Source: Aurifilum marmelostoma (taxonomy: Eukaryota; Ascomycota; Sordariomycetes; Diaporthales; Cryphonectriaceae). Taken from it: a DNA stretch of 64,000 nucleotides. Below the pieces are notes generated by a model that had not been told where the DNA came from, did not search any database, and worked only from the letters and a program-made list of their open reading frames with translations. The stretch is from NCBI GenBank assembly GCA_027559495.1, contig JAMXSV010000031.1:62001-126000 (forward strand), given 5' to 3'. The translations under genes and the position numbers were made by a program. Shown here piece by piece: positions 12,702-24,576 of the stretch; within the stretch, counting starts at the first letter, position 1, and each line of letters begins with the position of its first letter.

Positions 12702-15101
12702 CTAGTTTGGATGAGGAATCCTCGTACCGGGGGTTGGCCCCTGAGCGGAGCTGGCCGGCGCCGTCTCGGGCTCAGGCCTAGGCACTGACACCGGCTGAAC
12801 CAGGTTTGGCATCTCCATGCTGTTGGCGCCAGATGAGTCTTGTGATGACGATGTGATGTGTATACCATCCGACCCTTCTTGGCTGTTGCTCCGCCACAAA
12901 CGCGGAGAGATAACTGCCGAGCCGGCCGCCATCGGCCTCATCATGGTGTTGCTATTGCTGGACGATACCTGGGTAGGTGGTAGTGGTGGGAAGGCCAGCG
13001 TAGTAGCTTCAATTGCCTGTTGTTGTTGTTGTTGTTCTGCTGCCTGCTCCTGTCGGAGCTGTTGTAGCGCAGCACCCCTTCGCGGTGGTGCTGGAATCAC
13101 TCTCACGGGTAGGGCTTTCGTGTCGACCTCGGGCCTCATCCGCTCCCGCAGTCTCTCTGCTCGGGTCACCGCGAAGTCCTCGAAACGTGATTTGAGGTTG
13201 CGGCGGCCGCTGTCCTGTGAGCTTGGCTCGCTCGCCTTGTGGGACGCATCCGTCGAGGTTATGTTTCCCCTGGACGGCATGCGGAACAGCTGTGTGGCCT
13301 GGCTCAGGCCTCGCAGCCTGCTGCCACCCAGGCTCGACATGTTTGTGGTGTTGTGAGCTGCAGTCTGCCCGGCGGCCTGACGGGCAGCGACTTGGCTGGC
13401 AGACTGGCTAGGCGTGACTGAAGGCTCTGGGGTGACGGCCAGGGTCCTGTCGACCGTCTCCAGACGTTCCTCGATACTTTCTCGCCTCGACTGCGGTGCG
13501 ACAGGTTCGTCCACCTCGGGAACGGCTGCGGGCAGGGCTCCTATGGTTGAATCTGGGCGAGCATCAGATGTCACCGTCCCAGTGTTCATGTCGGCCAGTG
13601 GTTGGTAGTGCACTGCGTACACAGTGCTGGCCGCACTTGCCGTATCGGTCCTGGACACGGGTGTCGCAGCTGGCGGTGGTCTTGTTGGCCACAGCGGCGG
13701 CTGCAGGAATCGGATAGCGCCTCTCTCGCCCCTAGCAGCCCCTCGCGTCCCAGGATCTGCACCAGCCCCATCATCGCGAGGCCTGGACCTTGACCTCTGT
13801 CGGTAACGAGAGGCTATCGAGGACACCAGCGGCCAGGGCCCGCTCTTTCCATCCGAGGCCGGCACGGTTCTTGCCCTGGTGGTGGTGGTGGTGGTGGTGA
13901 TGGCGCCATGACCGCTCTCTCCGCCGTCGTCGTCATCGTCGTCTCGCTTCGTGTTCCTCCTCTTTCGCGGCCACGAGTACTCCGACACCGACATGCCCAC
14001 CAACTCATCCCCGTCAAACACCTCCCGGCCTAGAATGCCGTCTTTCTTCTCTTCTCTTTCTAGTGCCTCGATTCGTTCTACCCACTCCCACACGATGGTG
14101 CTTGCTGCCGCGCCACCGACCCAGCGCACATAATCACCCCAGCTGGTAAAGTCTGGCTTGCAGATGTCCAGGATGAAGAACACGATCGGGACCAGAACTG
14201 CCGTGACCGAGAGCAAGGCAACCAGCCCAATGTTGCGCATCTGCGGGTGGTAATACGCGTAATGTTTCTTCATGAAGGAGTAGTAGACGACCCAGGCGGC
14301 GTAGAGAACCCCAAGCGACAGCTGAAAGAGATAGCTGAGCGCGGGGATGGCATCGGTGAAGGAGCGAGGGCGTGTAGCACCCGCAGTGGTGTACATGAAA
14401 CTGTTGAGTGAGTCGAAGAGAACACCAAACGCGATCAGTGCGAAGGCGGTCCACTTGATAATAATCTTCTCCCGCTGCCGTGGGAACAGCCTGATGAGAG
14501 TCTGGGCCTGGGCGAGCCACAGGAAGGCCTCGGATATGATCTTGATGACCTTGAGTTCGGTGCTCCCCAGCACGTCGGCCTGCATCACCGAGGCGTTCTG
14601 GTATCCACCGGAATACTGCTCCTCCGCGACGCGAAAGGTGTCGACGGTCGCGATCGTCATGGACACGGCAACAAAAGTGGCAGCCACCTTCTGCAGCCAG
14701 GGACGGCCTCCGATATTCTGGCCGCCCGTCCCACCACTGGTGAAGCCTCCCCTCCCCAGCACGACCACGCCGCCGTCGAGGAACGACCGCGGCGTGATGA
14801 GCAGCATGATGACCAGCGTGTACGCGATGACAGTGGTTGCGGCGAGGGCATAGCATTGAGGGAAGGTCGAAGCATAAAAAGGGTCTCGGACCTCGAAGGC
14901 CGAGGTGCTGTCGCCGACCTTCTCCTGGAGTTCTAATACGCCGGTGTTGGTATCGGTTTCATGTGATGTTGATTGGGTGCATTCTGGCGTGAAGATGGCA
15001 GCCTGGGTGAGGGTGATGGTGCCCCTCCCCGCGATATCGAGGACACCCCCTGCTGGCAGGCTGACGGCCGAACAATCGGAGGCCAGCGATGCTGCTGCTG
15101 C

Positions 15102-15132
<31 letters not shown>

Positions 15133-15176
15133 GCTCCCGACGTTGCAAACGCCAGGATTAGCAGGCGCAGGTCCAT
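12702..15176 (-). CDS. palH: Ambient-pH sensor PalH/Rim21, 7-TM protein
   Basis: One uninterrupted frame of 824 residues starting at ATG 15176; an in-frame TTG three codons upstream is not used. A hydrophobic N-terminus followed by about 17 Ala looks like a signal peptide. After an extracellular domain come seven hydrophobic segments (roughly residues 115-370). The stretch EWVERIEALEREEKKDGILGREVF just after the last helix is characteristic of the PalH/Rim21 family. The long cytoplasmic tail is low-complexity, with a His/Thr-rich part, an Arg-rich part and a poly-Q run (QAAEQQQQQQ). PalH sits in the plasma membrane and, with PalI and the arrestin-like PalF, senses alkaline pH and triggers PalA/B/C signalling to activate PacC; this is family knowledge. 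The tail is where PalF binds in Aspergillus. The length fits the family. Confidence 0.93.
15090..15137 (-). repeat. GCN/GCC trinucleotide run encoding poly-Ala
   Basis: Imperfect GCA then GCC/GCG units encode about 17 alanines within the predicted signal region of PalH. The run length may vary between strains. Confidence 0.8.
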
Positions 15177-18100
15177 GGCTGGCAACGAGTCCCAGGCGGG
15201 TCGCGGCCAGCCGCTGGCAAGATCTCTAACGGACTATCGCCTCCGGCACAAAAAAAAAAAAAAAAAGTCCCCTATCTCGGCCGCGCCATCCGTGAGGGTT
15301 TTCCGGCTGATAATGTGGCCAGTCGCGGCCGGGATCGAAAGTATCTGAACAGGAGGTATGTCGGGGGTGGTTGTGGTGCTGGTGGTCGTCTCGGTGGTCG
15401 TCGTACAGGTCGCAGGATCGTCGGGTCGTCTTTGCACCACCTCGCCCAAGCAGGAAAAACGCTTTTATCCTTCCTCTTTTGTCTCCTCCTCTCTTCTGGC
15501 CCTGTCTCTTGTCCCACGACAGGTCGTCTCCAATCACATGAGAGTTCGCGCGCGATGTCGGTGCGTCGGGTGTTGTCGATTGTGCCAAAGGAGGAGATTG
15601 CGGAGGATGTGGTGTAACGCGGGAGTGATGAGGGGAGGGAAAGGCTGGGCGCCGAGAAATCCGGGGTGCGAACAATCGAAGGAGGAAGAGCAGGTCAGAG
15701 AGTAGTAAGTCGGTCAATCAGGGTGCGTGACAGGGTTACAAATTCACACTCGAGACAAGCGACCCGAGGACGAGTCAAGGGAACTGGGTATATCTGGAAA
15801 GGTGCATGGCCGGATCTGTATGTGTCTCGAAAGCGTTTTACCCTTGGGGGGTAACTCGAAGTCGACGCTCAGACTGGGGCAACAACCCAAAGAAAGAATG
15901 AGGGACACACAGAGAGAGATATGGAGACTTGGGCGGACTGGGCCTGGAGATGACAAGAGCGGCGGTGGGGCTTAGAAACTGGCCGGGACCTGGAGGAAGG
16001 AACAATACATGGAGTAGGACGGCTGGATAGACGATTAAGGGATGAGGCAAAAGACAGGCACTGTGCCCATCGTCCACTAAACCCTTCCTCACTACTTCCT
16101 ATCATCTGTGTGCCGCAGTACCTCCTGCCATTGACAAACCACCCACCACCACCACCACCACCCCCCCCCCGGACCAGACCCCTCCCCCTTACCCACCTGG
16201 AGACGTATGTGCCCCACCACCCCAGCCAGAAGTAGAATTGGCGCTTGAGTTGCTTCCTTTATATCGGCGTACCACTTGTACGCACCTCTCTACCGGGCAC
16301 AGCTGACCCAAAGAATCTTCTGTCCAGTGCCGAGGTTAGTCTTGGGGCTCTCGTACAGATATCCGATCCGCACAAAGAGGAACAGTAGTCGCCGAACGGG
16401 TGAATGTATCTTGGACCGTTGTCCGAATCGAGACACTAGACTGAAGGCTGTAACGGCTTCTGCGTGGGGGCTACCACAGAGTTGGGATGGGCCCGGCGCT
16501 CAGGCTTGTAAGGGAGCCTGGGGAGCTAGGGCGCAACCTGGAAGAGCCCAAACCCGTGCTCTGTACCTTACCAGAACAGTACATCAAACCGCTGTGCAAG
16601 CGCTGGTGCTCGGCCAGAGCACAGTTAGCGTAGCAATCCGCTCACACGGCTTGTGCTGCTGCCCGGGCCCGCGAGAGGGTGTTCGTGTTTCTTTCCCTTC
16701 TTCCCTGTTCTCTAACCTCGGCCAGTTCCTTTCCTGCTTCCGATTAAGGTTCATCTCGTTGCGACACCACATCTCTATGCATGTATGGTGGGTGTCATTC
16801 AAGGTCGAACTCTGATTTAAGTCTCCAGTGCTTTGTCATTGTTTGCCAAACCGGTCGCCTCGTCTATTTGGTATGACAAATGCCCACTAATGCGTTGCTG
16901 GCAAAGGCTAGGGGGAAAAAAGGTTCTGCTCCAATGACCTTTGCAGATGAGCGAACAACACGTGAGGCGTCGATTTTTGAGATAACAGGCGATCCGAATG
17001 CGAAGATCAACTAGCAGAAAAGAGAGACCAAAAAGGAAGATAAAATAGAACAGGAAAGGCGAAAAAAAAAAAAAAAAAAACAAAGATCATCGCGCCATGT
17101 GGACCGCATGCACAGTATTTCCTACGTACGCACATAGTAGTAGTAGTAGTAGCATACGTAGTATGCGCTTGATAATCACTCAAGTCAAGATTTCCCCGTG
17201 GGGCGATGTTTCTGCAGATTGCCAACTTTCTACATATGGATGGGTCCGTAATCCTTCCTACTTTGGTATGGACGATCCTCGAGGCGTGGGAGGCATGTGT
17301 TGTTTTCTGACCATCCTCTACATCTTGGCAGTGGCGCGGATGAGCATGCTGGACTGACACCTCGCGATCCATTTGAGAAGGCTTTTGCCTCAAGCTGATA
17401 ATGTGGGGAAGAAGGGGGGGGGTTGGTTCTCGTGTCGAAAGAAATGAAAGCTTTGACATGGCGAGAGATTGCAGTTTGATGCAGCTGTCGCCGCCCATAA
17501 ACATCTCGAGCATTAATCAGAGCCTGCACTCTCTCGCCATCATCACAGCCACAGTCATGACCATCTGGCTCGCTTCTGCGGGCTTGTGGCCTGTTAGATA
17601 CTTATTCACTCACGAGTCACGCGCCTATCCCAAAATCTCGACCGGCTCGCTTCAGGGCATGCCCGACCCCCCGGAAGCCTAAGGGCCCTGTGGGTTGCAG
17701 CCAGAAAAGCCCGTCGATGCAAGATCGGCCCACCAGCCAAAACCTTAATCTTCCTCCCGGGGTTGACAAAATACAGAATCTGGGCCCTAATTTGGTGGCA
17801 GACTTGGGTGCCTGGTACCCAAGCAAGTACTCTCTGCCTGGATTATGCCGCCTGCGCTGTGCTGTACGTACTACTCCGTACACGCTGCGCTCCTCCTGCC
17901 CCGGTACTAGCAGTGCTAAGCACCATAGAAGGGATTCGCTTATGGTACCATCCCCTTTCAGCTCCGCGGATTTCGACGCTCCATCTCCGCGATTGAGCAG
18001 CATCGATGTATGCGCGCGTGTGTGCATGAATTTGCACATCTCGACGCATGACTACCTCATTCCATTCTTCCGTGGTCGTCGTTGGAGGGCGAGAGGCCCC

Positions 18101-21100
18101 CTTGTTGCAGCGACCTGTCCTTGTGTCCTTAACTGCGCGATGGCACCGTTCCTACTAGGCACGACATGTCAACGGCTGTGGATTGAGGAATGGACAAAGA
18201 AGAACAAAAGAGGAAGAAACATCAAAGAGGAAGGATTCAGCCAAGCACCGTTTATAGACCTGACAGCGCACATCTCCCGCTTCTGCATTCTACCACGTTC
18301 CCATCCCTCGCTCACCTTGGCAGCGGCGTGCTAGAGGACGCCAGCCTGCAGGGTCTCTCCATCACATCTTGGCAACCCACCAAACAAGCTTCTCTCTCAG
18401 GCTACGGGCGGAAGTCCGGGCCTCCAGATAGAGAATATATTCAGTCGCGTGCTCAACAAGGGGAGACTCCCATTGCTGGAAAGGGGGGAGTTTTAGGAGT
18501 CATCAGCGTGCTGTAGCTCCGAGGTAGCATGATTCCACGTTGAGGACCAGGAATACGGCGATTCCGTGAGCTCCGAGACCTTCTCGATCCCGGTGTCCTT
18601 CGCATCAGCCACTCTGACCGACCCAGCGCTCCCCGTCTAATCAAGTACAGCCAGCTCAGATGAATTAGTTGGACGCTGCAGCCGCATGGAGAGCACGAAC
18701 TACCACGTCTGAGAGTCTCCAGATCGAGAAGGGGATCAGTAAGCTTGTCTACTGCCTTGTCGCGAATGCGGATTGGACCATCTTACGAGCATGACTTTTC
18801 GTAGTTCAGCTCATGTATGTGTGTGTGGGTGTGTTTGTGTGTTCGATTTATGAACACCCGGGGCTGAAGCTGCCCGAACACCGTGGTACTGATGCCTTCT
18901 TTTACTTCGTGGAGGGACAATCCTTTCGAGTCGAGAATAACACCACTGACGAAGGCATGTTTGAGCTCGGGATCAGCGACCTCGAAACATAACTAATGTT
19001 GCTGCTCGAACGGCGCTGGCGAGGCTGAGGGCAGGGCTAGAAGGCTCTTCGCATATATCTACTGACATCTGGGCCTTCCGAAAACATAAGTGAGCCAAGA
19101 GCGACAATATCCGTGGTATCTGTGAGGGACATAGAGAATGAGAGAACATTTGTAGATATACGGACAATCCTAGGATACCTCTTCTGCCTTCCCCATCTCT
19201 GGGTCAAAATGGCACGAGGGGTGAACCTTCAGCACGGAAGAACCTGACGTACAGTATAGTGTGATCTCAGAGGACCCGTACAGGCCCAATCAGCCCCTGG
19301 ATCCGGTGAGCAGCCTCCCAATTACCCTCTGGCCTAGATCATCTACATGGTGAAGCTCATATGTTTTAGCCTCAGCAGAAGGCCCAGAAGCCGCCCAACG
19401 TTCTTCGCCTTCCTCCCCCCTCTCTTTGTATCGCCCATACACATCACCGTACTGCTGGCTAAAGTTGTTGGCTAGCGTGTATACGGCTACCTCGCGCGCT
19501 CTACGTGAGAGTTAAGACACTTGTATGGCGCCTGTTGCAAATTTCCCATGAATCCGGGAAGTGGAAGATACAAGAACGACCCTTGATTGGCATCACCTCT
19601 CTGCAAGATTATGGAGGATCGGACGCTAGGGAATATCTATGCAGCTTACTACCTGCTGCTAGGGATTCACGGGGCATGCGCTGAGGAATTTCAAGGAGCC
19701 CGGCGCTTGGTGACGCCTCGAAGGATTACAGCCGTCGTGATTATGCAGCATGACCATCGTGTCGTGGTCAGCAACTTTCGTCCGCAGCTCCGCGAGAAGA
19801 GCTTCAGATCAGGTTCCGAAGACGTGCACATACCTTCAAGAGTGTCTCGTGGGCACCCATAACGACTCGTACAAGAAGGCTATGGACACTGCAGGAGCAT
19901 AGTGCGTAATTCGAGGAAGAAGATGAACTGCTGCCATGGCTAATTGGGACCCCAATGAACATTCTTTGAGAGAAACCTAATGGAAGCAGCCCTGAGTATC
20001 CTCGAAGCACTGAGGGTGCCGTTCAAGTCTTGTCGGCGGTCAAGAACGTGATACCAAGTCGAAGGTCTCTAACGTGATCAACACTCGCGACGTGTGTGAA
20101 CCAACGCCCTTGTATCGTTCATGCATCTGCAAGAGCCAGGTCTCATTGTTGAGAATTGGTAATATAGAGGGTGAGTCCTTCTTTGTACGACTGGCACCTG
20201 TGACACACAGTGTCAGACGTTGACAATCTCGTTCTCCTTTGCAAGCACGGGACTTGCAAAGGAGCAGCACCGCAAGGTCTCGGCGTCCGGCGTCCCTGTC
20301 CTGTGATCGCGATGTACGGCAATGAAATGGACACAATGCATAGTGGCTCGTTCACGACTGGTCGACGGTTCAGAATTCTATAGTTGGGAAGATACGGTCA
20401 GGCTCTGCTCGATCCGATAGAGAGAGGGCTGTTTCTTGAGAGCATCTTGGGAGACAAAACACTTAGATCTCCATTGCTACTAGAGATTGACTTCGCAGTC
20501 TTTTCCGTGTAGCCTGGTTGGGACGTGGTGGGTCCCCCATCGGATGGCGGTGACTGTCTTGAGCAGAACAAGCTGCTCCTTTGCAGCCGTACACGCTACC
20601 CCAATTGAATGGCCCAGCCTGCAACACGTGAAAACCGGTTATAGATTGACGTTGAGGCCCTGCCACATGGCAGTCCAGATGCACTTGCGAATTTCATGCC
20701 CTTTAGGAAAGATATCTTACAGCAGAGCGGGGTATTTCGAGCGATCTTCAGCCCTTGACAACGAGCAACATCTGCACCTGCAATGCAGCCCTGTGGACTC
20801 CCGCGTGTCTTGACGCCCTCGGAGGTGGACTCGCATCAAGACGATCGCCTGCAGTGCCGTGCCATGTCACGGCCCAGGGGGGCCAGCAGGAAAAGCGAAG
20901 ATAGGCCCAAAAAGAGAGGATAATCTGCGCGGGCCAGGGTAGATCTCGTGCGGGCCCCACCCAATTAAGCAGAGCTTGGACGGATTGACTGTTTCAAGAC
21001 GCAATAGCCCTGTGTAAGGGCAAAAAAAAAAAAAAAAGGGGAGCCCCGGAAGCCAGTAGACGACGTGCCGGTCGGACCCCACCCCCCCAGGCGCGGTGTC

Positions 21101-22660
21101 AAATCGAGGAGCCAAATCTCTTGGAATTGCATGCGAGTGCTGCAAATTGGCAATCTGTTCCTGATCGATAGGACGCACTGCACTTTTCTCAGCCCCCGCA
21201 TAGATTTGGTCGTGGTCTCCTTGTGTGTGAGAAACTGCGCACCCGCAACTGTGTCGGGATTGAGAGATCAATATGTGGCACGCGCACCCTCTGAACCAGC
21301 TTACGGGGGCCCACGGCCTGCCCTTTTGTACCTATGTAGCACGAAGACGCCGTTTACTGGTCCTGCCTAGGAAGTGGTGGAGCTCCATAGGCTCCCTCTC
21401 TTGTCTCTGTGTGCGTCCTGGCTGGCCGGAGGCGCTGTTGGCCCAACTTCTTTGAAGAAAACCTGTCGCTTGTTTCACCAGGCTCTGCTTCACGGCAGAT
21501 GCAGTACACTGCTGTGTACAACGTTGACCATCAACTGGTCTGTGGAGCCAGCAGAGCACCATAGTACAGTCGAAGAGAGCCGGGGGTCAAGGTTGTTTCC
21601 CATCGCGGTTGATGATTTCGATTGCTGGCCGTTGGTCGTGTTGAGGTAAGGGTGAGGAGTGGATTAGAAGAAGGATTAGAAGAAGAATAGGCAGATGGAT
21701 CAAGTGGGCGGCAGCCCTGGCAGGGCTAGTACAGTAGAGGGTGTTTTTTCCCCTGCAGAAACCCCCCATCCGCTCCACTCCGACCTGGGCATGCACCCTG
21801 TCCCTAGCGTGCCTGGCTGCACCTACTTCCCACCTGCAGCCCAAAAAAAGGAACGAGGTTGTCCGTCATTCGGTCCATTTCAGGTTTCGTCGAATCATCA
21901 GGGACTTTGTCGGTTGGGGTCTAAGCAAAGCAAATTCAAGAAGGACAGGAGAGGGGGAAAGAAACGAAAAAAAGCAAGATATTATTTGCGATCACGGCCT
22001 TCAGTCTTCTTCCTCTTCCTCATCATCATCATCATAAGGGCAGTTGGTCGATCACGATAAATTTCAGTTTCAAGACGCGGGGGCTGAATCATTCATGCAG
22101 TCGGTTGCGCGTCTTTGCTTGGACTGATTGATTAGCCAGTGGACCAAATTAGACCTGTCCCAAGACGGGTTGGATTGGATCTCTGGGTCTAAACCCACTG
22201 TGGCAGCCGTGAGGAGGAGGCCTGGGCACTACTCTGGAGTCGTCCTGTCTTTTTGAACTCCGAAACCACCTCTTCCAGCTTTCTACGGCCAGGAACACAA
22301 GACAGTCCACTGCCGACGAGAACAATCCTGGCTTCGCTTTTCTTCCCTCTTTTTTTCCCTCAGGAGGCTTGAGGCTGCCATATATTGTTTTGTTTTCTAG
22401 CCCATCGCGAGAAAAGCTTTTCGAGATCTGCGCCAGCTTCTGTGGGCTGTGGTCTCGTGTGCTGTGCAGGGCCTCTCTCTCTTAGCACTCTTGTGCCCGA
22501 AATCCCCTGGCCTGACGATACGGACAACGAACATCAGCGAACATCATCATAACGACCACCCCCTCATCGCCATCGAATCCGCCCCTTTTTCCTTCTTGCC
22601 TCATTGCTGATATTCAATTGATGCTGTCGCTGGCTCTGGGCTGGCATCCCTCACTTCACC
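15177..22660. other. 7.5 kb stretch without a recognised gene
   Basis: The left end is the palH upstream region: a pyrimidine-rich leader with an A16 run near 15250 and TGG/TGT tracts at about 15360-15410. The right end is the leader of the Bud14-like gene (about 22,300-22,660). Between them are frames up to about 215 codons (17690-18334 is longest), but none has a domain, plausible splicing or protein-like composition. Homopolymers occur at about 17065 and 21020. A perfect 12 bp inverted repeat lies at 20234-20264. TAC/GTA words cluster at 17120-17165 and 17865-17955. Decayed genes or non-coding transcripts are possible but not shown. Confidence 0.6.
20234..20264. repeat. Perfect 12 bp inverted repeat with 7-base loop
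   Basis: Arms CTCCTTTGCAAG and CTTGCAAAGGAG are exact reverse complements separated by CACGGGA. No T-run follows, and no gene end is recognised nearby, so the role is unknown. Confidence 0.85.
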
Positions 22661-24540
22661 ATGACGAGACCCGGAATAGTTCGCGCTGGTATGTACATCC
22701 TACCCTGCCCGATCCTGTTCATGCTATGCTGCCGGCCTTCCTCGCGAATCCCACTTTGCATAATTCTGTCTGGCCCCCCCCCTTTCTGCGGCCTCGCGCT
22801 TGTGCACTGCGAAACTTTCTCGTTTCCCAACAATACTGCGCCTCGTCACGGAACGGCCCACGCGGTGGCCCTGATGCCTTACACCCCCCACGCTCTCGTG
22901 CCCTGACAGCTGCTGACTGTTTTATTTTTCTCATCTCCTGTCGATCAGATACGATCGATCTGCAAGATCACGACTCTCCTTCGGCACAGGACCACACTGC
23001 TCGACCCGGCCCCTTACAGACGAAACAGACAGCGAACACCGGTGCCTTTGCGCCCCACCAGGCCGAGACCCTACGAGAAGTCGCCGCCGAGACAGCAGAG
23101 GAAGAGGCTAAAAGCCCACGGATCTCCTGGGCTAACGGTGGTGGAGGCGAGGCTGGCGACCTACAACAATACGCCGAAGACCTTGCGGCAGGCGTTACTG
23201 GCTCTCTGGCAGGCGGGCGACTGAACGGCGGCAGCGACAGCGACATGGCGGCACAGGATGACCTGGCCGTCGCGCAGAATGGGGGCCTGGTGTCCCAAGA
23301 CAACACGGACGATGGCGACGTGGACGGGGAGGAGGGCGACCTGGACGACGACATGATGGACAAGATATCGAGCTCTCCCTCGATCGACGATGGTGGGTCC
23401 ATTTGTCAACTTCCGACACTCCGAGATATTCAGAGGGATGCTTCGCCGTGTAGTTCGCCGGCGTCCATCTGCTTCAGCGAGGCGAGGTCTTCTTCTCCAT
23501 ACCTCGATCCTCCTGACTACTTACCCCTACAGCAGGTCTCTCAGCAGCATGTGATCAAGGCTCCAGCTGCGAGCCCTCCTTCTTTCGGTCATCATCATCA
23601 TCATCATGATCCCCTCGGAGCAGTGCCCGAGCGTGTCGACGAAGAATCCAGCGACGGTGGTCAAACTCTGCAAGACGCCGCGACGGGGAAAAGGCAGGCC
23701 GTTGTGCCTAGGGGACGTCAGCAAAACCTCAGTCAAGGTCCAATGGATGAACAGAGTGTGGCCATGAGACCAAGACCATCAGCCTGTGGCATCGCGGATG
23801 GGGGCAGGTCTGACGAGCGATGCAAGATGGAATCAGTGAGAGTTGAAGATGAGGCCATCGGCGGTATCGAGGACGAATGTGTCGATGTCGATGATTTGAT
23901 CGTACCGTATGAGGATTCTGAAGACGAAGATGATGATGACGATCTTTTCCTTCAGTCCACAGACCCTAGATTTGTCGACTCCGGATGGGGAGGTGAAAGC
24001 TTACATGATACAGAGGATATCGATTTCGAGCTCGTCTACGCCCTGCACACCTTCATAGCGACCGTCGAAGGCCAAGCCAACGCAACAAAGGGTGACGCCA
24101 TGGTTCTTCTTGACGACAGCAACAGCTACTGGTGGCTTGTTCGAGTTGTCAAGGATAGTAGTATAGGTAAGAGGTGGCACCACTAACGGCGGTATGGTCT
24201 CGAGGATGATTTGCTGATGTGATCCTTTTTCTTCGTCTTCTAAGGTTATTTGCCGGCTGAGCATATCGAAACACCGACTGAAAGGCTTGCTCGTCTGAAC
24301 AAGCACCGAAACATCGACGTATGTTGATCCCGGGGAGCACCTCTTGGGCTGGGAGACTGACTTGTGTGTGCAGCTATCGGCGACAATGCTTGGTGACCAA
24401 GCCGAGAAGGCCAAGAACCCTATCAAGACGGCGATGCGCAGGAGGAAAGCCAAGAACGTCACATTCGCAGCTCCTACTTTTGTGGACTACTCCGATTATG
24501 ACTACGACACCGAAGACGAAGAGGAAGAAAATCAGTTGAT

Positions 24541-24576
<36 letters not shown>

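Noticed and set aside
15226..15717. 163-codon minus-strand frame upstream of palH
   Set aside because: Low-complexity leader including the A16 run read as Phe; most likely 5' UTR or promoter.
17690..18334. 214-codon plus-strand frame
   Set aside because: No domain, no coding bias, and comparable frames exist on the other strand; treated as chance.
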